Origin: Methylococcaceae bacterium UBA662
Lineage (GTDB): Bacteria; Pseudomonadota; Gammaproteobacteria; Methylococcales; Methylomonadaceae
NCBI GenBank assembly: GCA_002299425.1
Contig: DBNW01000079.1
Location: 5,751-69,750 of the forward strand
Direction of reading: 5' to 3'
Length of the DNA stretch: 64,000 bases
Notes under the pieces: generated by a model
Told to the model about the DNA's origin: nothing
Databases searched by the model: none
The model's input: only the letters and a program-made list of their open reading frames with translations
Program-made: the position numbers and the translations under genes
Shown: piece by piece, positions 26,036 through 37,300 of the stretch
How the letters are laid out: the number at the start of each line of letters is the position of its first letter
Numbering within the stretch: the first letter of the stretch is position 1

Positions 26036-29000
26036 TCAATACTCGTACTGGTAGAGGATGCCAATGCTGTTAGTGTTGGGCAGTGTGAGGTTTTGAGTGG
26101 CACCAGCCCCTCCTAGAGTAGCTTCCAGTTTGAGCTGCCGGGTTAGATCAATTTGCAGGGTGGCTTGAGGATTGGCGCCGGCCAACGCTTGCCTGGCACC
26201 GACATAAATCCCCGGAGTAATGTAGCGTCCGGCTTCGATCGCCTGGCCGACGGTTAACCTGTCCAAACCAAGCCGGGTGCGGACGGCTTCTAGGGGATCA
26301 GTGAGGCCGGAGTCGATTCCGGTCAGGGCGGCTAGGGCGGTGCCGATTTGCACCATTTCGGTCACGCTCAGGTCAGCAGAGCCGCGGTCGAACAACAACC
26401 GGGCCAGCACTTCATCTTGTGGCAGTGCGGGGATGCTGCTAAGGCTGAGGATCGGCTTGTTGGCGGTGCCGCGCAGGTTCAAACTGGCTTGGATGTAGTT
26501 GCTGGTGGCGTTGGCGGTGAAGTCTAACGCAGGATTGGTCAGGCTGCCGCCGTCAAAGTTGACTGAGCCTGCGCTGAACGTTAAGGCCTTGCCGGCCAGG
26601 GTAAACCGGCCTCGGCGCAACCGGAAGCCGCCGTCTGGCTGCGGTTGGCTGGCACTGCCTGTCAGCCGCACTGTGCCGTAGAGTTCGGCATCCACTCCGC
26701 GTCCCCGAACAAAAATACTATCCGGCGCGGATATCACCAGGTTTAGCCCTAGGTCGGTTTTTCTAACCGGCTGAGCCGGCATCGGTGCGGTTTTTGTCGG
26801 CTGCATTCTAAGCACGGCGATGTGGGCGGGTAACCGCTCGGGCACCCGTATTTCGGCGCGGTTGATTAAAATCGAGCCTAAGATCAGCAATGGACCCCCG
26901 GCATCGCCTTTAAGCGTCAGGTCGGAATCTAAGTTGACGGTCAGCCGGTCACTGGCCAGAATCCGAGCATTACGGCTGCTTACCTTGATAGCCACAGGCC
27001 TTTCGGCGACACCTAGGTTGACCGACCCTTGGGCGTTGATGGGGCCTTGCCCGGCTTTGCCGACAAACCGGTCGAGGGTGATCAGGCCGTTTTCAGCTTT
27101 AAGCAGGGCATCGATGTCGGTGATGTTAATGCCTAAGTTTTGATCGCGGGCTTCTGCTTTATCCAGCTTAAGACTGGCATGGTAGCGAGGCTGGGCGGTT
27201 GTGCCAGTGACAGTAGCCAGCAGTTTGGCTCGCCCGCGCAGCCTGCGGCCGGCAGCCGTTAGCAGAGGATCAGACAGCTTCAGGTCGAGGTCGGCGTTAG
27301 CATTCAGTAACAAGGTGTCGTTGGGGTCAAAGGGAATGTAGCCGTTGAGGCTGGCGACGGCTTGGTTGTGAATTTTGGCACCGCCGTCTAGGGTGATTCG
27401 GCTGCCGTCGAGTTGAGCCGTTGCCGTTAGTTGCGCGGGCGGCAGGCTGACGTGTTGGTGTTGGAGTTTAATGTCGACTGCTTTGGCTTCCAGACTGCCG
27501 GTAGGTCGGTGGCGGGGTCCGGTCAGGCGGGCCTTGGCGTTCACATGGCCTGATAAAGCGAAGCCGAGGGGGGTAGCCAGAGCCATTAGATCGGCGGGCA
27601 GGTTTTGCAGCTGCGCGGTGATGTCTAAGGTGGGTCCGATGCGTCCACTCATGTTCAGGGTAGCTTGGCGCAGGCCCAGCCGCAGATTGTCCAGCACTAA
27701 GCCGTCGTCGACAAAGCCGATGCGGGTCGGCTCCCGCAGTGACAACGTTTCTTTACGCCAGTTGAGCCGGGCTTGTGTCACCTGCAAGTGCCGGGTTTGC
27801 GTGTTGGCCTGTGCACGGGCACTTAGCGTCAGCGGGTGCTGGGCTTGGTCTATCAGGGCGGCATCCAAATTAAGGTCAAGGGCAGACAACGAGCCGGTGC
27901 CGTGCAATTGCAGCGTGCCGCCGAGTGCGGCAGTGGCAATCCCGTCGGCGGATAAACGGGCGTCTAGGTGTGGCCGCCGCAGCAGATCGTCCACCGTGGC
28001 GGTCAGGCTGATTTTGCTGATGGTCTGTTGGTCAGGGGTTTGCAGTTGCAGGGCCTGGGCTTGTAAGGTCAACCTAGGTCGGCCACGGTCTTTGCTGGTG
28101 GTGGCAACCCCGTTCAGACTGCCTGCGAACGTCTGGCCGAGTAGGGGTTGTAAATCGGCCAAGCGGTTTACCTCAAACAGCAGTTGACCTGCCGGGAAGT
28201 CGGTGTTTTTCGGAAACAGCAGTTGGCCGTGCAGGTGTGCAGAGCGCCAACGTGCCTGCTCAAGGCTAATAGCCAAGCCGTCTGGTTGCGGCTGCGCTGT
28301 AGCGGATACGTTTAATGCGGCACCAGCCAGCCGGAGCGTGCCGTCCAGTGCCCCGCTAGGGGTGTCGGGCAGGTTGCTGACGCGTAGTTTGCCTGCCAGC
28401 GGCTGGTTGGGATGGCGTAAGCCGTGTGCGGTAAAACCCAGCATCCCCGATAGGTCTGCGCTGAGCGTGAAGTTTTTGGGTTGCCCGGCCAATTGGCCTT
28501 GCACGGAAAGTTGCCCGGTGAGACCTTGGGCAAGCGGGGTAAGGTCAGCTAGGGTCAGCCGGTATTCGCCGGTTAGGGTTTGTGTGTCGGCCTTGCCTTG
28601 GGCGTGGGCGGTTAGACCTGGGCTTTTTAAATCAAAATGACGCAGCTCTGCCACGTCGCCGTCGCGCCGGAACTGGAAGGACAGTTGGTTTTGCTTGCCC
28701 AGTACGTTGAGGATTTTGGCATCGCCGCCGGTTAGCGTGACTGTTCCACTGCCGTCTAGGTCTGTGGCGGTGCCGTGTGCTTGGCTGTTGATAGCCCATT
28801 CGGCATGGCCTTGCAAAGCAAGCCCGGCCAGGTCGGCAAAGGGTTTTAAATCGGTCAGCGTTAGCTTTAGCCGGGTACGGGCGGTGCCGTTCGTGAAGAT
28901 GTCGCCGAGGGCATGGAAGAGTGGGTGGCGCACGCTAAAATCCAATGGCCGGTTGGGTTGGTCGGGGTAGGCATTGACGGCCAATTGGATCGGTTGGTGT

Positions 29001-30028
29001 TGTAGCAAGTCGGCAGGCCATTGGGCGAACTTCAGGCCTGTTAGGGTGCCGGTAACGTGGCTACCTGCCGGGTCTGATCGAGCGGTGAGCTGGACACTGC
29101 TGGCTTCCGCCCCAGCCGCTTGCAGCCGCTCTAGGTCCAGTGTGCCGGTAATGCCGGGTCGGTTTAGCTGTCCGAATAGTTGCGCGGACAACCGGGCTTT
29201 TTGCCAAGACAGCCCGGTTAGCAGCGGCATCGCCGGGCTTTCGGCGGCCAATGTTAGGCGGGTATTGGCGTCGATGAAGTCTAATACGCCTTCGGCGTGC
29301 GCCGTCAACGGCCCGACATGCAGCCGCACCTGCGTGCTCACTGCCGGCATCGGGCCGTGCAGCCGGGCTTCCAAGGAGATGGCATGGGGCTGTTGCCGGT
29401 GTAACAGACCGCCCAGTAAGCCCGATGCGGCTTCTGTGATGTTGGCCTGAATAGAAACGAAGCCGGGGGTGATGGTAGCGTCCAGACGGTAGGTGTCATC
29501 GACTCGGGTCAACGGTTGCAGCACCACGCTGGCTTGGGCTTGGTTGAGTGCTACGAATTGGCCGCTGCCGGTGACAGCCAGACTGACTGCTTGGCCGGCT
29601 ACTGCAACCGCTAAATCCAGACGCTCAACTTGTAAGTGCTCGATGGCCGTGGGTAACGGCAATTGCGGCGGCGGGTCAACCGGCAGCGGCGGACGGACTA
29701 CCGTAAGGTGTTGTGCGGTAAACCGTTTGAATCGGATTTCGCCACCTAGCAAAGCCAGAACATCCCACTCCAGCCGTACCTGCTTTGCATGCAGCCACAC
29801 GCCGTCGGCATCGGCCAAAACCAACTGCTCTAGGGCCAGGTGTTGGGGAAACGGCCCGGACAGGCCGGTTAAAACGACGGTGTTATGGCTAAGCTGAGCT
29901 GCTTTTTGTGCAATCAGGTGCCGTCCCTGAGGGTGGTTGGCAGCCACTAGCAACAGGGCTAAACCTAGCAGCAACCCGGCCAGGGCTATGACTAGTATTT
30001 TTACCAACTGCAAAGCGGTGGCAGCCAT
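26036..30028 (-). CDS. tamB: Translocation and assembly module subunit TamB
   Basis: A very large inner-membrane-anchored periplasmic protein that spans the envelope with TamA and helps in outer-membrane protein and lipid homeostasis. A single N-terminal membrane helix (residues ~8-28) is followed by ~1,250 residues of repetitive short beta strands, as expected of the AsmA-like beta-taco, and the DUF490 C-terminal domain (from ~990), ending in GILYQYEY. The start codon shares one base with the tamA stop, so the two are translationally coupled. The 1,330-residue length is typical. Confidence 0.93.
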   Translation of the reverse strand: MAATALQLVKILVIALAGLLLGLALLLVAANHPQGRHLIAQKAAQLSHNTVVLTGLSGPFPQHLALEQLVLADADGVWLHAKQVRLEWDVLALLGGEIRFKRFTAQHLTVVRPPLPVDPPPQLPLPTAIEHLQVERLDLAVAVAGQAVSLAVTGSGQFVALNQAQASVVLQPLTRVDDTYRLDATITPGFVSIQANITEAASGLLGGLLHRQQPHAISLEARLHGPMPAVSTQVRLHVGPLTAHAEGVLDFIDANTRLTLAAESPAMPLLTGLSWQKARLSAQLFGQLNRPGITGTLDLERLQAAGAEASSVQLTARSDPAGSHVTGTLTGLKFAQWPADLLQHQPIQLAVNAYPDQPNRPLDFSVRHPLFHALGDIFTNGTARTRLKLTLTDLKPFADLAGLALQGHAEWAINSQAHGTATDLDGSGTVTLTGGDAKILNVLGKQNQLSFQFRRDGDVAELRHFDLKSPGLTAHAQGKADTQTLTGEYRLTLADLTPLAQGLTGQLSVQGQLAGQPKNFTLSADLSGMLGFTAHGLRHPNQPLAGKLRVSNLPDTPSGALDGTLRLAGAALNVSATAQPQPDGLAISLEQARWRSAHLHGQLLFPKNTDFPAGQLLFEVNRLADLQPLLGQTFAGSLNGVATTSKDRGRPRLTLQAQALQLQTPDQQTISKISLTATVDDLLRRPHLDARLSADGIATAALGGTLQLHGTGSLSALDLNLDAALIDQAQHPLTLSARAQANTQTRHLQVTQARLNWRKETLSLREPTRIGFVDDGLVLDNLRLGLRQATLNMSGRIGPTLDITAQLQNLPADLMALATPLGFALSGHVNAKARLTGPRHRPTGSLEAKAVDIKLQHQHVSLPPAQLTATAQLDGSRITLDGGAKIHNQAVASLNGYIPFDPNDTLLLNANADLDLKLSDPLLTAAGRRLRGRAKLLATVTGTTAQPRYHASLKLDKAEARDQNLGINITDIDALLKAENGLITLDRFVGKAGQGPINAQGSVNLGVAERPVAIKVSSRNARILASDRLTVNLDSDLTLKGDAGGPLLILGSILINRAEIRVPERLPAHIAVLRMQPTKTAPMPAQPVRKTDLGLNLVISAPDSIFVRGRGVDAELYGTVRLTGSASQPQPDGGFRLRRGRFTLAGKALTFSAGSVNFDGGSLTNPALDFTANATSNYIQASLNLRGTANKPILSLSSIPALPQDEVLARLLFDRGSADLSVTEMVQIGTALAALTGIDSGLTDPLEAVRTRLGLDRLTVGQAIEAGRYITPGIYVGARQALAGANPQATLQIDLTRQLKLEATLGGAGATQNLTLPNTNSIGILYQYEY

Positions 30029-32061
30029 CAGAAAGCCTGTCCTAAGCCGATATAAATTTCAAAAGCACCGAGGTTGGCAGGTTCCAGAACGGGTACTGCT
30101 ACATCCACCCGGATGGGACCAAACGGGGTGTAGTAACGTGCGCCGATTCCGGTACCGACACCCCAGGTGCCGGGTTCTGCTAGGCTGTCGGAACTGACTT
30201 GACCGCCGTCAACGAAGGCGGCAAAGCCGTAGTCAGCCAGAATCCGTTGGCGCCATTCAACCGTTCCTGTGGCAATGGCCGTCCCGCCTTGGGGCCTGCC
30301 ACTGGGGAATTGGGGACCGATGGCTTGAAACCGGTAGCCGCGCACGGTGGCACTGCCGCCGGCATAAAAGCGTTTGTCCGGCGGCAGCCCGAACGGGTCG
30401 GCACCTTCAATGTGGCCTAGTAGGCCGCGTACCGCCAGCACGCTGCGTCCGGGTTTGCCTAAATCCAGGTAGGTAGAACCGGACGCTTGGATGATGGCAA
30501 ACGCATTGCCTAGACCGCTGCCCGCTAATGGCTGGAACGGGGTGATGGAAAATACCGCTAACATGCCTTCAGTCGGGTCCAGTAGGTTGTTGATGCTGCT
30601 GTATCGCGCAGTCAATGGCAAACTCAGTAGGGTGTAGTCGCGCACGGTGTGTTCTTGGGCCACGGTCGCCTGTTCTAGGGCTAGGTTCGCCCCACCGCTC
30701 CAGTGGCTGTCAAACCGTCGCAGCAAGCCGAGTTGGGCGATGATACTTTCTTGCTTGTAGGCGAAGAAGTTTTGCCTAAGAGCAAGGATACCCGCTTCAA
30801 AAGATTGGTTGCGTTGCAGGAAATGAGGTTTGTTAAAAGCCACCGCTAAGTTATAGCCGATGCCGGTAGTGCTGTTGCCGCCAATTTGAGTAACCCCTGC
30901 GGTTAGTCTGAGTTGTTCGGCCTCACCGAGCAGGTTGCGGTGTTGCCAAAATGTGGAAACGCTGCCCCCTATGTCGGTGGAGAAAGCGGCACCGATGCTG
31001 GTGGCGCGCAAGGGTCGTTCGGCCACCACAAACTCAACCGGCAAACGCCCCTGCTGGTCAAGCTCGGTGGCGATTTTAGAGCGCACGCTGGAGAACACAC
31101 CCGTGTTGAGTAAATCTTGCCGCGCCCGTTCAATAGCCGTGGCACTGTAAAGCTTTCCGGGCGGCAGTTGCACTTGATCTTGGGCAAAATCGGGTTTCAC
31201 CCGTTGCAGCCCAGTTACCGAAACGGTGCCAAAGTGGACTTTTTGTCCGGCCTCGACATGAAAGGCAATGTCTACGGTCTGGTTGTCTACCACCAGCGTG
31301 GCAAGGGGTTCATCAACCTTGGCTAAAGCATAACCCGCTTCATGCAGGCGGTTCAGCAGGGTGTCCCGCGCCGCTAGCACGCCCGCCGCCTGGGCGGGCG
31401 TGCCCGGCGTCAAGCCTAACCAAGACTGAGCCGATGCCGGTGCCGTGCCGGTGAGGGTAATTTGCCCAAGCGTGAACAAGGGGCCGGGTTCGATGCCAAT
31501 GTGTACCGGGACCGGCGGCTCTGGGGGAGCGTAGTCGATGGTGTCAAAAATGCCCGGGTCATGCAGAGTCCTGCCGGCAATGGTGATGGTGACTTGAGCT
31601 TGGTAATAACCTTGGCTGTGCAGGGCTGTGGTCAGACGCTCGACATCTTCCCGTGCTCTAGCCACTAGGGCAAACGAACCCACTGGGGCCGTTTCCTGCA
31701 AGCCAATCAGGTTGGCCGAGTCGGTTAGTATTTGGTCTAGGTGTTCGTTGTTGGTTTGGGACAGCTCAACCTTGTAAGACCTTAACTCGTCGGCATGGCC
31801 GGCAGTGATAAACCAAGTCAATACTGCCAACAGGCTGATAGCCAGTGCAGGTTTTAGAAGCGGGTAAGGCGGCTTTGTAAAAGGGGTGGGCGGACGGGCG
31901 GTGGGGATTTTTTTAACGCTATTCGAGTCGGCGGTGTTTGTTGGCAAGAACGGACTGCCCAAGCGGTGTTTGCCGGTTTTTTGTATCGGGGTTTGCTGAG
32001 TGTACGGCAGGCTCTGCGCGATCTTAAAACAACCCATCAAAGCCTTGCGGTACGCTGGCAT
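30028..32061 (-). CDS. tamA: Translocation and assembly module subunit TamA (Omp85 family)
   Basis: The outer-membrane barrel partner of TamB. Three POTRA domains (~residues 90-350) precede a 16-stranded Omp85 barrel whose lumen motif VRGYRFQAIGPQ is near residue 570; the C-terminus ends in phenylalanine (YIGLGQAF). The hydrophobic signal segment (LLKPALAISLLAVLTWFITA) begins only at about residue 68, so the true start may be an alternative codon inside the first 65 residues, for example a TTG; no good ribosome site settles it. Confidence 0.9.
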   Translation of the reverse strand: MPAYRKALMGCFKIAQSLPYTQQTPIQKTGKHRLGSPFLPTNTADSNSVKKIPTARPPTPFTKPPYPLLKPALAISLLAVLTWFITAGHADELRSYKVELSQTNNEHLDQILTDSANLIGLQETAPVGSFALVARAREDVERLTTALHSQGYYQAQVTITIAGRTLHDPGIFDTIDYAPPEPPVPVHIGIEPGPLFTLGQITLTGTAPASAQSWLGLTPGTPAQAAGVLAARDTLLNRLHEAGYALAKVDEPLATLVVDNQTVDIAFHVEAGQKVHFGTVSVTGLQRVKPDFAQDQVQLPPGKLYSATAIERARQDLLNTGVFSSVRSKIATELDQQGRLPVEFVVAERPLRATSIGAAFSTDIGGSVSTFWQHRNLLGEAEQLRLTAGVTQIGGNSTTGIGYNLAVAFNKPHFLQRNQSFEAGILALRQNFFAYKQESIIAQLGLLRRFDSHWSGGANLALEQATVAQEHTVRDYTLLSLPLTARYSSINNLLDPTEGMLAVFSITPFQPLAGSGLGNAFAIIQASGSTYLDLGKPGRSVLAVRGLLGHIEGADPFGLPPDKRFYAGGSATVRGYRFQAIGPQFPSGRPQGGTAIATGTVEWRQRILADYGFAAFVDGGQVSSDSLAEPGTWGVGTGIGARYYTPFGPIRVDVAVPVLEPANLGAFEIYIGLGQAF

Positions 32062-32070
32062 GCTGTCCTT

Positions 32071-32114
32071 AAGAAAAAAGACTTAAGCCCCCGCCTGTTG
32101 GGTTGGGGGGGGCT
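32071..32114 (-). terminator. Possible terminator downstream of the cold-shock gene
   Basis: On the minus strand, a seven-base stem (AGCCCCC at 32086-32092 with GGGGGCT at 32108-32114) is followed by a T-rich but interrupted tail (32071-32085 on the complement). It lies between the csp stop and tamA. The tail is imperfect, so termination may be partial. Confidence 0.35.
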
Positions 32115-32192
32115 GACCAAGGCAAGGCCTTATGGCGGGAAGAAAGCTTTTAGATTATCCACAAAGCTTTAATTTTGCAGTTTGGCTAGGCG

Positions 32193-32399
32193 TTAATTTA
32201 AAGGGTTGACATTGATGGCCGTCAAGCCTTTCGGGCCTGATTCCACGTCAAATGTGACTCTTTGACCCTCGTTTAGGGTTTTAAAACCGTCGCCCTGAAT
32301 GACCGAATGGTGGACAAATACGTCTTCGCCGCCTTCATTTGGGGCGATAAAACCAAAACCTTTGGTGTTGTTGAACCACTTCACAGTGCCTGTTGCCAT
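32193..32399 (-). CDS. Cold-shock-domain protein (CspA family)
   Basis: A 68-residue OB-fold nucleic-acid chaperone. Both RNA-binding motifs are intact: RNP1 (KGFGFIAP, residues ~13-20) and RNP2 (VFVHHS, ~28-33). An AGGAG ribosome site lies six bases before the ATG. The 265 bases between it and recD contain no gene that I recognise and would include its promoter and 5' leader. Which paralogue it is (CspA, CspC, CspE) cannot be told from sequence. Confidence 0.95.
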   Translation of the reverse strand: MATGTVKWFNNTKGFGFIAPNEGGEDVFVHHSVIQGDGFKTLNEGQRVTFDVESGPKGLTAINVNPLN

Positions 32400-32664
32400 T
32401 AAAAACTCCTGAAATAAAAACTTAAATGTTGCACAGATATTGGACCGCCTTGCGCCTAGTTAAGGCCAAGCGACCGGCCAATGCCATTACTCTGCGGGGG
32501 TAAATTGTACTGGTATTTTCGGGTCTACGCTATTTTTAGTGGTAGTGGTGGGTGGTGGAGGTGAGGGTTGGGCAGCTTTGCGGCGGCGCAGCCCGACCAG
32601 ATTCACTAGGGCCGATGCTAAACAGAGGGCAGATCAGGCTGGGTTTGTACCCGGTCTGAGCTGC

Positions 32665-34320
32665 CTAACCGCCGCAGTAGCGGTTGAACGTGGCCAGCAG
32701 GCCGGTGGCCCTTTGCACGGTACGCGCCAGGGTTTCTGCAAACACCGGGTAGCTAACGGCCAGTTTGACGGATTGCTTAGCGCGGGTGACGGCGGTGTAG
32801 AGCAGCTCTCTAGACAGTACGGCATTGGCAGTTTCCGGCAAAACCACCAGAATTTCTGGAAATTCTGATCCTTGGCTTTTGTGGATGGTCATGGCAAACG
32901 CCGTCTCACACGCGGGCAGGCGGTTGGGCAGGTATTTTTTAAAGCTGCCGTCAGGTTGCTGAAAAAATACCCGTAACGCGCCGTTTTGGTGGTAGTCGGG
33001 CAAGCAAAGGCCGGTGTCGCCATTGTACAGGTGTAAGTGAGGGGCGTTTTGTACAATCTGCACCGGGCGGCCGCTGTACCAGGGACCGGCGAGCTGGATG
33101 CGTTGCTGTCGGAGTAGTGTTTGTTGCACCCGCAGGTTGATGTCGATGACACCGTACTTGCCCTGGCGGTTGGCGCACAGGGTTTGGAAGCGGGCGTGGG
33201 CGGCAAAAATTTGCGGGTAATCGGCTTTGTTTTTAACCAAGGTCAGGTATTGCTCTTGTTGTTCGGCAATGTAGCCGATGGGGTCGGTGGAGCGCAGCAG
33301 GGTGGCAGCGTCGCCATTTTGCAGCAAATGCCAGGCTGTGTCCGCCTGCCCTTGTCGGATGGCTTGTGCCAGTGTCTTAATGGCGTCGCCAAACCGGTGT
33401 GCGGTTTTTAAATCGACGGTGTGGTATGGCAGGGCGGCACTTAAGTCAGCCAATACCGCTCCGGCTTCCACCGATGTCAGTTGGTCTTTATCGCCCAGTA
33501 AAATCAGCCTAGATTGGGGTTTTAGGGCATAAACCAGCTTGCTCATTAAGGCTAAATCAACCATGGAGGCCTCATCGACCACGACCACGTCGTAGCTGAG
33601 TGGGTTTTCGGCGTTATGACGGAAGTGGGGCGACGGTGGTTGTGCCCCCAACAGCCGGTGTAACGTGGTTGCGGTCTCCGGGATTTGGGTTTTAATGGTC
33701 TCGCTACAGGGCAGGTGCTGTTTTTGGTAAATCAGGGCCTCTTGCAGGCGCATGGCGGCTTTTCCGGTCGGTGCGGCGAGGGCGATGTGCAGAGCCGAAC
33801 CGGCCAGTTCCAATAGAATGGCTAGGATTTTGACCACGGTGGTGGTCTTGCCAGTACCCGGGCCGCCGGTGATTAGGCAAAAAATCTGGGAAACTGCCAT
33901 TTTTGCCGCTTCCTGTTGCCAGTCCGGGCTGTCTTTGCCGGGCGTGAAATAACGCTCGAACACTTCGGGCATAGCGGTTGGGGCAGGAGGCGTTAAACAC
34001 AGGCTGCTGATGTGCTGGGCTAAACGCTGTTCATAAAACCACTGTTGGTAAAAATAAAGCCGGTCACCGTTCACGACTAAGGGAGCTGGCTGGGCCTGGC
34101 TTAAGTCCTCTGCTGCTGTAGCCAAGCCGGAAGCCAATACCAACGCCTTGCTTTTAGCATCCAACAGGATGCAACTGTGTCCTTGACTTTGCTGCTTTGA
34201 TAAGGTGGCCACCCGGTGCGCGAAAAGGTCTTTTTGGTGTTCTGGCAGGTTTGCCCGGGCGGCCAAAAACCGGCTTAGTGCGCTGTCCAGTGCGGATAAG
34301 GTAACGGTTTGGTTAGCCAT
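32665..34320 (-). CDS. recD: Exodeoxyribonuclease V subunit alpha (RecD)
   Basis: The 5'-3' helicase motor of the RecBCD recombination enzyme. A Walker A motif (ITGGPGTGKTTTVVKIL) lies at about residue 155, Walker B-like VVVDEASMVD at ~245, and the C-terminal helicase motifs around FAMTIHKSQGSEFPEILVVL (~475) and LLYTAVTRAKQSVKL (~510). The 551-residue length is slightly below that of the E. coli protein. It lies 46 bases after recB on the same strand. Confidence 0.95.
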   Translation of the reverse strand: MANQTVTLSALDSALSRFLAARANLPEHQKDLFAHRVATLSKQQSQGHSCILLDAKSKALVLASGLATAAEDLSQAQPAPLVVNGDRLYFYQQWFYEQRLAQHISSLCLTPPAPTAMPEVFERYFTPGKDSPDWQQEAAKMAVSQIFCLITGGPGTGKTTTVVKILAILLELAGSALHIALAAPTGKAAMRLQEALIYQKQHLPCSETIKTQIPETATTLHRLLGAQPPSPHFRHNAENPLSYDVVVVDEASMVDLALMSKLVYALKPQSRLILLGDKDQLTSVEAGAVLADLSAALPYHTVDLKTAHRFGDAIKTLAQAIRQGQADTAWHLLQNGDAATLLRSTDPIGYIAEQQEQYLTLVKNKADYPQIFAAHARFQTLCANRQGKYGVIDINLRVQQTLLRQQRIQLAGPWYSGRPVQIVQNAPHLHLYNGDTGLCLPDYHQNGALRVFFQQPDGSFKKYLPNRLPACETAFAMTIHKSQGSEFPEILVVLPETANAVLSRELLYTAVTRAKQSVKLAVSYPVFAETLARTVQRATGLLATFNRYCGG

Positions 34321-34366
34321 GAGTGCATCCGGTCTGTTCGTTGGGCGTTAAAATTTTGCTTAAGGG

Positions 34367-37300
34367 TTACGGATGGTGCCTAGACGCGTAGCCGGCGGCT
34401 GTACTTAGGTCTGCGGGTGTCTGTTTGCCCGGGCTAGCACTAAAAATCTGGGCTAACGCCTCAAGCCTTGGTTGATCCGGCCGGTCGCAGAACACCCCGC
34501 TTGCGGCCGTGTCCCGGCGCATGCCACGGACAAACAAATAACGAATGCCACCAAAATGCCGTTGGTAGTGGTAGCCGGGCAGGCGATTTTGCAGGTAGCG
34601 GTGCAGCACCACGGCATACAGCCAGTATTGCAGGCCGTAGTTGTGTTGGTGCATGGCTTCAGTCAGGCTGGATTGTGCATAATCGGGCAGGCAGTGGGTT
34701 TTGTAGTCCACTGCGTAGTAGTAGCCCTGGTGGCAGCACACCAGATCGATAAAGCCGGTCAGGAAGCCTTGTAGGGATTTGTTAACTAAGGCTTGCACCG
34801 TGGGGATACCAGACAGTACTGCGTTGATTTGGCTGGTAGCTAAAGCAGGCAGGGACAAATAAAACGGCAGTTCTTTGGCGCAGGCTGATGCCGGCAGGTT
34901 TTTTAAGCAAAAGCTAGGGTCTGAGTCGGACAAAGAGGTGGTCACTACGGTTTGCAACAAATCGCCCATTGCCTGTGGATCAATGTGTGTTAGGCCATAA
35001 CGGCGGCCATATTGCAGGTAGTTTTCAGCCGGTATGGCGTTGTTCGCCAGCTCGGAGAACGGCAGTTTTTCCAGCAGTTCATGCACCAGGTTGCCGCTGG
35101 CCTTCCCCCGGGGGAGCCAGGATGGGGTGTGGTCTTCGTGTGCCAAGCCGTCCCCTGCTAAATCGCGCTCGCCGCTTTTGTCGGTTGGCAGTTGTGGATC
35201 GTCAGCCATACTTAACGTGGAAAGCGCGGTGTAGCTGCTGATTTGCCAGTGATCCTGCAATGACCGCGATAGCCGACGTACGGTTAATGCCAAAGGAGGG
35301 GATGGGGCTGCGTGTTTTGCCAAAGCGGTCGCCTCGGTGGACACCAGGTGGTACCCGAAGCAGTCAGGATACTGACGCCATAAGTTCTGCCAATGGGCTT
35401 GTTGCACGGCAAATCCACCGGCCGCAAATTCGTCACCTAGCAACCACGCCAACGCTGCGGAGTTGCTGTGCTCTTGGCTTCTGGCATCGGCCCAAACCAG
35501 GTAACACCGGTACTGCGCACGGGTTAGGGCGACGTAGGCCAGCCGAATGTCTTCGGCGAGTTCTTCAGCCAGTGCCTGTTGATGGCGCCGACCGAAAGCC
35601 TCGGAACCTAAATCGGCAACCATCCGGCCGTTTTCATGGCAGACCGCAGCCGTTTTGCCCTGACCCAACCGCAGGTTGCGGCGCCACAAATTTGGGCAGA
35701 AAACAACCGGGTATTCCAGGCCTTTAGAGCGGTGCAAGGTGACAATTTGGACGGCATCGGCATCGCTTTCCAGCCGAAGTTGTTGTTGTTCGCTGCTTCC
35801 CGGCTGTTTACTGGTCTCGTTTATGGCCAGTGCGAACCAAGTCAAAGTCTGTTTTAGGTCTAGGTGCTCGGTGATGGCGGCTTGTTGCAACAGCTCTAAC
35901 AGGTGCCGGATATTGGTCAGCCGACGCTCGGCCAGTGCCATTTTTGCTAAGGTTGTGTTGATGTGTTCGTTTTCCAGCATCTCTTGCATCATTGCCATTA
36001 GGCCGCATTTTTGCCAGGTTTGGTGGTATTCCACAAAACGGGCCGCTTGCGCATCCCAGGTTTCTGCGTCGTTAATGCGCTGAAAAAAAGCCTGCCCATC
36101 CAGCCCGAACCAATCCAGTGCCAAGGTTTGTTTTAAGGCATCAAGATTGCCTGGCTGCGCTACGGCTTGCAATACGGTGTAAAGCTGTCCTGCTTCCGGG
36201 CTTTGCAGCACCGATTGGGTGTGGTTCAAAACCGAGGCTACGCCGACAGCCCGCAACGCCGTTTGGTAAGCCTCAGCCTGTTGGTTGGTGCGTACCAGCA
36301 CCGCGATGTGCTTGGCTTGCAAAGCAGTACCGCCGGGTTGCAGTGCGTAGGCATCGCTCAGCAAGGTTACGATCTCGTTGGCGACCGCCTGTTTGATAAG
36401 GTCTTCTGCGGCATGGCTGCCAGGCCGCCAATAGCCGTCCGTGCTGTCGCTTTTGGCCAATTGCCAGAGCATCATGGGCGGTGCGGGCTGACCAGCGCGG
36501 TACAAATAACCGTCGTGCGCCGATTTTGCTGGCAAAACCGGGGTGAACGCCAGCGCGGGCAGGTGGAATGCGTTCTCCCGTTGGAACAAAATATTGACCG
36601 CGTTGACCAGACCTGGGTGGGAACGGAAATTTTGCGCTAGGGTAAAATGCTGCCCGGTTTGGTTTTTTGCCTTTAGGTAGGTGTAGATGTCGGCACCGCG
36701 AAATTTGTAAATAGCTTGTTTGGGGTCGCCAATCAAATAGAGACGGTGGTCTGGGTTGGCAAACAAGGTGGAAAAAATTTCCCACTGTACAGAGTCTGTG
36801 TCTTGGAATTCGTCAATGAACACTACACCGTAGTGTTGCCGGATTGTCTGTGCCAGAAAATCACCGCCCGCCCCCTGTAACACTTCGGCTACGCGGCTGA
36901 TTAGGCCGTCAAAAGAAATAGCGTTGTGCTGTTGCAAACGGGCTTTAATGCCGGTGTTCAAGGTGGCCAGCAAACAGACACGCAGCTCCAGGGACAGGCG
37001 CACCCGCACAGCGGCTAGGGCATCGAATACGTCGGCGTCTAGGGCCATTGCTTGCAGGTAAGCCCGTTTTCTAACGTCTGCCGATTGCTTGCCTTGGGCG
37101 CGCCAGCGGTTGCCGTTTAGGCCGTCGTACAGACCTTTGTAGGTCAACGCGTGCAGTGCGTCGGTGGGCGGCGGCAGGGCTTCGCCGTGTAACCAGCGCT
37201 CAAGCTGGCCAAGTTGGGTATCGAGCACTTTGTAGAAGGCGGGCTTGAAGGTTTTTTGTTGGCGGGTATCTAGGATTTTTTTTACCGACGGAAGGTGTGC

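Noticed and set aside
27471..29897. Long plus-strand frames opposite tamB
   Set aside because: They are rich in Arg/Ser/Cys with no motif and arise because tamB codon bias leaves the antisense frames open.
35260..36640. Plus-strand frames of 90-157 codons opposite recB
   Set aside because: Antisense shadows of a well-supported gene; no start signals or domains.
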